From: Opitutaceae bacterium | GTDB taxonomy: Bacteria; Verrucomicrobiota; Verrucomicrobiia; Opitutales; Opitutaceae | Length of the DNA stretch: 10,927 nucleotides | Reading direction: 5' to 3' | NCBI GenBank assembly: GCA_005787865.1 | Contig: SXZN01000248.1 | Coordinates: 1 to 10,927, forward strand | The notes under the pieces: model-generated | Seen by the model: only the letters and a program-made list of their open reading frames with translations | Databases searched by the model: none | What the model was told of the DNA's origin: nothing | Translations under genes and position numbers: made by a program | In this document: positions 6,670 to 10,927 of the stretch, in pieces | How positions within the stretch are numbered: the first letter of the stretch is position 1 | Layout of the letters: each line of letters starts with the position of its first letter

Positions 6670-7817
6670 GTGCCGCGGGAATTAACGCGCGCCGCTTTGT
6701 CATCGCTTGTGGTGGCACGGGCGGGCACCTCTCGCCGGGGATTGCGTTGGCGGAGGCGCTGCTGGCGCGCGGTCATGGCGTCACCCTGTTCATCAGTCAG
6801 AAAAAAGTAGATGCGCGTCTCGTGGCCCACTACGCGCAGTTGGCCGTGGAGCGGGTGCCGAGTGCTCCTTTCAGCTGGGGGCCGCGCGGGTTGCTGCGTT
6901 TTTATGCAGAACAGCTGAAGGGCTTATTATTTAGTTTGCGCTTCATCTGCGCCTATCAACCGGATGTTATTATTGGTTTTGGGGGATTCACCACTGCTGC
7001 CGTGGTGCTGGCCGGTTGGCTGCGGGGTATCCCCGTCGCTTTGCATGAAGCCAACCGTATTCCTGGTCGAACGATCCGCCTCCTCGCTTGGGGGGCGCAA
7101 CGGCTTTATTTACCTCCGGGAGTGGCTTTGCCCGGTCGACGGGGTCGGGGGGTGCGCCCCACAGGTTTGCCGGTGCGCGCAGATATTATGCGGCAAGCCC
7201 CAGCGGTGGCGCGGGCCCAACTTGGCGTACATCCTACCCAAAAATTACTCGTGCTGCTCGGAGGAAGTCAGGGCTCCAGTAATCTCAATCAATGGGCTGA
7301 AGATAATTGGGCGGCACTGGCGTCGGCCGGCATCCAGTTGTACTGTGTCACGGGGTTGGGCAAGGGTCAGACGGGCGAGCGGTCGCACGTGAATCATGAC
7401 GGCGTCGTGGTTCGCGCATGGTTTGAGGCCTTTTCTGATCGGGTGGGCGTCTTGCTTTCCGCTGCTGATCTCGTGGTCAGCCGCGCGGGCGCGGGGACTT
7501 TAGCGGAATTGGTGCGCTGCGTGACGCCAGCGATTTTATTACCTTACCCCCAGGCGACTGATAATCATCAGTGGGCGAATGCCACCTATTTTGTGCAACA
7601 GGGCGGCGGGTTGGTGCTGGCGGAGTCAGCCCTCCCGACCTTGCGCGCGGAAGTGCTGCGCGTGCTGGAGGCTGATGCGCTGCTCGCGCAATTCCGCGCG
7701 CAGCTCCTCCGCCAGGCGCAGGAAGATAGTCTCGCCACCATGGTGCCTGATCTGGAGCTACTCGCCCGCGGTTCCCCCGCCGGGCGCCGGCGAGAATCGG
7801 AGAAGGCCGTCGCATGA
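6666..7817 (+). CDS. murG: Lipid II synthase MurG (GlcNAc transferase)
   Basis: Membrane-associated GT28-family enzyme that transfers GlcNAc from UDP-GlcNAc to lipid I on the cytoplasmic face, giving lipid II for FtsW. From the chosen start the product has 383 residues, near the usual length. Visible motifs are the first glycine loop GGTGGH (16-21), GFGGFTTAAVV (104-114), HEANRIPG (127-134), GGSQGSSNLN (199-208), and the donor-binding region SRAGAGTLAEL (272-282) followed by PAILLPYPQATDNHQWANA (288-306). The start at 6666 is chosen because it has a GGAGG site, overlaps the ftsW stop as ATGA, and places GGTGGH at the normal distance from the N-terminus. The C-terminus overlaps murB with a very similar ATGA junction. 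In most dcw clusters murC comes next, but not here. Confidence 0.97.
   Translation: MSAAGINARRFVIACGGTGGHLSPGIALAEALLARGHGVTLFISQKKVDARLVAHYAQLAVERVPSAPFSWGPRGLLRFYAEQLKGLLFSLRFICAYQPDVIIGFGGFTTAAVVLAGWLRGIPVALHEANRIPGRTIRLLAWGAQRLYLPPGVALPGRRGRGVRPTGLPVRADIMRQAPAVARAQLGVHPTQKLLVLLGGSQGSSNLNQWAEDNWAALASAGIQLYCVTGLGKGQTGERSHVNHDGVVVRAWFEAFSDRVGVLLSAADLVVSRAGAGTLAELVRCVTPAILLPYPQATDNHQWANATYFVQQGGGLVLAESALPTLRAEVLRVLEADALLAQFRAQLLRQAQEDSLATMVPDLELLARGSPAGRRRESEKAVA
7799..7806 (+). promoter_or_regulatory. Ribosome binding site of murB
   Basis: GGAGAAGG within the end of murG ends 7 bases before the ATG at 7814. The spacing is the same as at the ftsW-murG joint, and the following bases (GTCGC, then ATGAG) are identical in both. 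Confidence 0.6.
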
Positions 7818-8785
7818 GCACGGCTAAAATAAATACGCTGCACCCCGCGCCAACGTGGGAGGATTTTTTGCAAGCGGTGCGCCGCGGTCTGCGTCCGGCG
7901 ACCAGATTGCTGGAGTATGAAATGCTCGGCGCTAAGACCACGATGCGGGTGGGCGGCCCCGCGCGGGTTTATGCGGAGCCAGCAGACGTCGAGGATTTAC
8001 GTCTCTTGTTGCGCCAAGCGAAGGAGTTTGGCTTGCCCATTTTAATGCTGGGTCGCGGGTCGAATTTAATCATTCCCGATGCGGGCGTGGAGGGGGTGGT
8101 GATCAGTCTGGCGCATCCCGATTGGCAGAAATTTACGATTCAGCCCGATGGTCGGGTCTGGGTCGGAGCGGGGTTACGTTTAAAAAATTTATGTGGTTTA
8201 GCGACGAAGGCGGGTTTAGCGGGCTTTGAATTTCTGGAAGGAATCCCCGGTTCGGTGGGGGGGGCCTTGCGCATGAATGCCGGGGCGATGGGCGGGTGGA
8301 TGTTTGACGTCGTGGAGGAAGTCCAGTTGGTGACACCGCTGGGTGAACTCCAGTTGCTGAAAAAAGCGGTTTTGCACGTGGATTATCGGCATTGTGCCGA
8401 ATTGCAGGAGGCCATTGCGGTTGGGGCTTACTTGCAGGCGCCCGCAGCGGCGGCGACCACCGCCATACGTGGACAAATTGAGGCTTATCAAAAAAAGCGG
8501 GTAGAGTCTCAGCCACGGGAGCCCAGTGCGGGCTGCATTTTTAAAAATCCACCGACGGGTTCGGCGGGTCGGCTCATCGATGAAGTGGGTTTGAAAGGCG
8601 AGCGGGTGGGCGACGCCGAGGTTTCGGCGGTGCATGCCAACTTTATTATTAATCGCGGGTCGGCGACGAGTGCGGACATCATTGAACTGATCAAAATAAT
8701 TCGGGCTCGGGTAAGCCGCGCGCGTGGAATCGAGCTTGAGCCGGAAGTAATGCTTTACGGAAAAGTTTGGCAAGATGTGCTCTGA
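7814..8785 (+). CDS. murB: UDP-N-acetylenolpyruvoylglucosamine reductase MurB
   Basis: Cytoplasmic FAD- and NADPH-dependent enzyme that reduces UDP-GlcNAc-enolpyruvate to UDP-MurNAc, the second committed step of the pathway. The 323-residue product has the FAD-binding motifs TTMRVGGPA (42-50), LGRGSNLI (79-86) and GIPGSVGGALRMNAGAMGG (143-161), then SAGCIFKNP (238-246), SAGRLID (250-256) and a C-terminal LEPEV (308-312) with the expected Glu. The form without the extra tyrosine loop, with SAGRLID, fits type II MurB. The proton-donor position, Ser229 in E. coli MurB, is occupied by Cys241, a replacement I recall in other MurB proteins and expect to be active. It directly follows murG with an ATGA overlap; murC, normally between them, is absent. 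Confidence 0.97.
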   Translation: MSTAKINTLHPAPTWEDFLQAVRRGLRPATRLLEYEMLGAKTTMRVGGPARVYAEPADVEDLRLLLRQAKEFGLPILMLGRGSNLIIPDAGVEGVVISLAHPDWQKFTIQPDGRVWVGAGLRLKNLCGLATKAGLAGFEFLEGIPGSVGGALRMNAGAMGGWMFDVVEEVQLVTPLGELQLLKKAVLHVDYRHCAELQEAIAVGAYLQAPAAAATTAIRGQIEAYQKKRVESQPREPSAGCIFKNPPTGSAGRLIDEVGLKGERVGDAEVSAVHANFIINRGSATSADIIELIKIIRARVSRARGIELEPEVMLYGKVWQDVL

Positions 8786-8829
8786 ACAGATCACGTCGCG
8801 CGCGAGGCTTGCACTCTAGCAATCAAACC

Positions 8830-8834
8830 GGAGG
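8830..8834 (+). promoter_or_regulatory. Ribosome binding site of ddl
   Basis: GGAGG lies 8 bases before the ATG at 8843, in the 57-base gap after murB (8786-8842). No convincing promoter or terminator was read in this gap: a TTGCAC at 8809-8814 has no matching -10 box at the right distance. Confidence 0.7.
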
Positions 8835-8842
8835 CTGACCTA

Positions 8843-9775
8843 ATGTTTAAACCGATCATCGCAATTTTAGCCGGGGGCACTTCGCCCGAGCGGGAAGTTT
8901 CGCTCGGCTCAGGCCGGGCGTCGGCGCTGGCGATGGCCTATACCTATCCGACGCAGTTTTTCTCGGTGGAAACGGATGCTTTACCGCTAGGGCTAGATCC
9001 GGCGCGCCACATTGTTTGTTCGACCCTGCATGGAGTTTTCGGCGAGGACGGCGGCATGCAACGATTGCTCGAGGGGGCGGGAATTGCTTACGCGGGTTGT
9101 GATGCGCGCGGCAGTGAACTGGCATTCGATAAGTGGCGCACCCGGCAAGCGGTCTCCGCGATGGGCGTAGTAGTAGCCCCCGGGCGGCGATTTTTCGCCG
9201 CCGACAAGCCCACGGCGGCGGCGCTCTCGGCGGAGTTGGGTGAACAGGTCGTCCTCAAACCAAATCGGCAGGGGAGTAGCGTGGGGTTGCAGGTTGTGAC
9301 TTCGAAGGTGGGGCTGGAGATCGCTTTAGCCGGGCTGCGGCAAGGCGAGTGGATCGCGGAGCGGCGGATTGTCGGGCGCGAATTTACCGTTGGAATTTTG
9401 CGGGGCCGGGCGATGGGGGTCGTTGAAATTGTGCCTAAATCGGGCGTCTTTGACTACACCAGCAAGTACACCAAGGGGCTGACGGAGTATTTTGCTCCGG
9501 CAAAAATTTCGGACGAGTTGGCCGCGAAAATTAGCGCAGCAGCCGAGACGGCTTTTGCGGCCTGCGGTGGACGCGATTATGCGCGCATTGATTTTATGTT
9601 AGCGAATGAAGGAGATATTTACCTGCTGGAAATTAACACGCTGCCAGGCATGAAGGACACGAGCCTCATGCCAATGAGCGCGCGTTGCGTGGGCTTAGAT
9701 TTTATGGGACTTTGTCGAGAGCTAGTCGCCCCAGCGGTCAAACGCTTTCAACTCGCGCTGGTCGCTAAGCAATGA
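8843..9775 (+). CDS. ddl: D-alanine--D-alanine ligase
   Basis: Cytoplasmic ATP-grasp enzyme that makes the D-Ala-D-Ala dipeptide used by MurF. The 310 residues match the DdlB-type length. Motifs are GGTSPEREVSL (11-21) with the catalytic Glu16, LHGVFGEDGGMQ (62-73), an ATP-grasp core with VLKPNRQGSSVG (137-148), the active-site loop DYTSKYTKGLTEY (204-216), ARIDFM (247-252) and EINTLPGMKDTSLMP (263-277) with the metal-binding Glu and Asn. Tyr and Ser at the expected substrate positions favour D-Ala-D-Ala over D-Ala-D-lactate activity; this is inferred from motif likeness. The gene is preceded by a strong ribosome binding site and overlaps ftsQ as ATGA, the usual dcw order. Confidence 0.96.
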   Translation: MFKPIIAILAGGTSPEREVSLGSGRASALAMAYTYPTQFFSVETDALPLGLDPARHIVCSTLHGVFGEDGGMQRLLEGAGIAYAGCDARGSELAFDKWRTRQAVSAMGVVVAPGRRFFAADKPTAAALSAELGEQVVLKPNRQGSSVGLQVVTSKVGLEIALAGLRQGEWIAERRIVGREFTVGILRGRAMGVVEIVPKSGVFDYTSKYTKGLTEYFAPAKISDELAAKISAAAETAFAACGGRDYARIDFMLANEGDIYLLEINTLPGMKDTSLMPMSARCVGLDFMGLCRELVAPAVKRFQLALVAKQ

Positions 9776-10749
9776 ACGAACCGGAAGCTAAACCTGCGTT
9801 ACCTCCGGGGCGTTCTTGGCGTGATATTCGCCAAGAAGTGCAGCCGGTGGCCATGTCACGGCGCGGTCGGCAGCGGCAGATTCTGGCCTGGACGAAGGCG
9901 ATCGGGATTAGTCTGTTGCTGGCGGGAGTCACGGGGGCGGTTTATTATCTGGCGCACTCCTGGGCCACCGATCGAGCATCGCTGGCCACCGCGGTGCATA
10001 GTGAGCGAGTGCGCGAAGTCGTGCTGATTACCAACGGCGTATTGGCGCAAGCATGGGTCAGTGAGGTGTTGGCTTTGCCGAAGGCCATCAGTCTCATGGC
10101 GCTTGATTTGCCGGCTCTGCGGAAGCGACTCATGGTACATGGGCAAGTGCAGGTTGCGGTCCTGACGCGTAGTTTTCCGGACGTACTGGTCGTGACGCTG
10201 CAGGAGCGCACGCCGGTCGCGCGGGTGCAGGCACAAGTGGGCACGACGGCTCCGCAGCAACTTTTAGTGGCAAAAGATGGAGTGGTCTATGAAGGCAGGA
10301 ATTATGATCAGCAGATGTTGGCTGGGCTACCGTGGCTGGATGGAATTCGGCTCGTGCCATCGGCGGAGGGCTTTGCCCCCATTGCCGGGATGGCGGAGGT
10401 CTCGTCTTTGCTCTCCACGGTGCAACTGCAAGCTCCGCACCTTTATCGTGGTTGGTTGATTGTTTCGCTGGCGCGTTTAGCCGTGGCGGATGAAATTGTG
10501 GTTAAAGCGCAGGATATTCCCGAGATCATCTTTACCCGTAAGCGGCCTTTCTTTAAGCAAGTGGCTCAGCTCGACTATATTATCGATCGAGCCCATGAAT
10601 TACCGGATCCAATGCTTAAATCAGTTAATTTAACTTTTGACGGACAAGTGCCAGTTAGGTTGGAAAATGCCTCGCCTGAAGCGTCGTCTAAGCCGTCTGG
10701 AAAATTTTTAAAACCAGTGGATCAACGCAAAGGGAAACGTGAGTTCTAA
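9772..10749 (+). CDS. ftsQ: Cell division protein FtsQ
   Basis: Bitopic inner-membrane divisome protein that bridges early cytoplasmic and late periplasmic division proteins. The 325-residue product has a cytoplasmic N-terminus of about 40 residues rich in Arg, one membrane segment (about 42-61), and then a periplasmic part. Residues about 78-147 look like the POTRA domain and end in VVTLQERTPVARV (140-152), the most conserved FtsQ feature. A beta-rich FtsQ domain follows to about 290, then a Lys-rich tail (about 305-325). FtsQ is poorly conserved in sequence, so the call rests on topology, the ERTPVA segment and the position between ddl and ftsA. The start overlaps the ddl stop (ATGA); the end overlaps the ftsA start by 11 bases. 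Confidence 0.92.
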   Translation: MNEPEAKPALPPGRSWRDIRQEVQPVAMSRRGRQRQILAWTKAIGISLLLAGVTGAVYYLAHSWATDRASLATAVHSERVREVVLITNGVLAQAWVSEVLALPKAISLMALDLPALRKRLMVHGQVQVAVLTRSFPDVLVVTLQERTPVARVQAQVGTTAPQQLLVAKDGVVYEGRNYDQQMLAGLPWLDGIRLVPSAEGFAPIAGMAEVSSLLSTVQLQAPHLYRGWLIVSLARLAVADEIVVKAQDIPEIIFTRKRPFFKQVAQLDYIIDRAHELPDPMLKSVNLTFDGQVPVRLENASPEASSKPSGKFLKPVDQRKGKREF

Positions 10750-10927
10750 TCGTACCAGAATCATTGCTGCCGTAGAAATCGGCACTAATAAAATCGTCGT
10801 GCTGGTCGGCCAAGTATCGCCGAGTCGCATGCTGGACATCATCGGGGTGGGGGTCGCTTCGGCTCGAGGGATTATGAAAGGCGAAGTGGTGGATTATAAG
10901 GCGGCTTGTGAAGCCACCCATGAGGCC
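10739..10927 (+). CDS. ftsA: N-terminal part of cell division protein FtsA, cut by the window end
   Basis: A GTG at 10739 opens a frame that runs to the right edge, giving 63 residues. The sequence begins with SSNRTRIIAAVEIGTNKIVV and continues with a segment containing IIGVGVASARGIMKGEVVD. The AAVEIGTNK segment is the actin-like phosphate-1 loop of FtsA, and the IGVG..SRG..KG.V.D pattern is the classic start of its SHS2 region. FtsA is a cytoplasmic actin-fold ATPase that tethers FtsZ to the membrane; its C-terminal amphipathic helix and most of its domains are outside the window. The start is a GTG within the last codons of ftsQ, with a purine-rich AAAGGGAAA before it as a modest ribosome binding site. 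ftsZ would be expected next. Confidence 0.93.
   Translation, partial: MSSNRTRIIAAVEIGTNKIVVLVGQVSPSRMLDIIGVGVASARGIMKGEVVDYKAACEATHEA

Noticed and set aside
7477..7941. 154-residue open frame on the - strand across the murG-murB joint
   Set aside because: It is antisense to two secure genes and has no domain; considered as a possible murC remnant but has no Mur ligase motif.
8216..8794. 192-residue open frame on the - strand
   Set aside because: It is fully covered by murB, which has all its catalytic motifs, and its composition is that of an antisense shadow.
8809..8842. TTGCAC in the murB-ddl gap as a promoter -35 box
   Set aside because: No -10-like sequence is found 16-18 bases downstream, where the ribosome binding site lies instead.

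Overview
The window is a stretch of a division and cell wall (dcw) cluster, with every gene on the + strand and packed tightly. The order is the 3' end of ftsI, murE, murF, mraY, a LysM-repeat exported protein, ftsW, murG, murB, ddl, ftsQ and the 5' end of ftsA. The organism is a bacterium with meso-diaminopimelate peptidoglycan (MurE has the DNPR motif), moderately GC-rich, with many AT-ending codons such as TTA and ATT. The layout, with a LysM protein inside the cluster, together with the style of the MraY and FtsA N-termini, suggests Verrucomicrobiota, most likely an Opitutae relative. This placement is inferred from memory of the group and was not tested by search.

Region by region: positions 1-4316 hold the end of the division transpeptidase gene, the two late Mur ligases and MraY, which makes lipid I. 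Gene joints are overlapping (ATGA at 104-107, TAATG at 1685-1689), except for a 128-base gap before mraY that contains a possible 44-residue ORF. Positions 4317-4611 are a 295-base stretch with one unrecognised 61-residue ORF, in the place where murD usually lies. Then come the LysM protein (4612-5499), ftsW, murG and murB. FtsW-MurG and MurG-MurB are joined by near-identical ATGA junctions. After a 57-base gap with a strong ribosome binding site come ddl, ftsQ and the first 63 codons of ftsA, whose GTG start lies inside the end of ftsQ.

Together the genes cover UDP-MurNAc formation (MurB), D-Ala-D-Ala synthesis (Ddl), addition of mDAP and D-Ala-D-Ala (MurE, MurF), lipid I and lipid II synthesis (MraY, MurG), septal glycan polymerisation and crosslinking (FtsW, FtsI), and divisome assembly (FtsQ, FtsA). 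The striking feature is what is absent. The two Mur ligases for the first and second amino acids, MurC (L-Ala) and MurD (D-Glu), are missing from their usual slots, while MurE and MurF are intact. No mobile element, CRISPR, tRNA or rRNA was seen. This is mostly an ordinary housekeeping region; the missing ligases, the repeated junction, the LysM protein and two small ORFs are the points worth checking.
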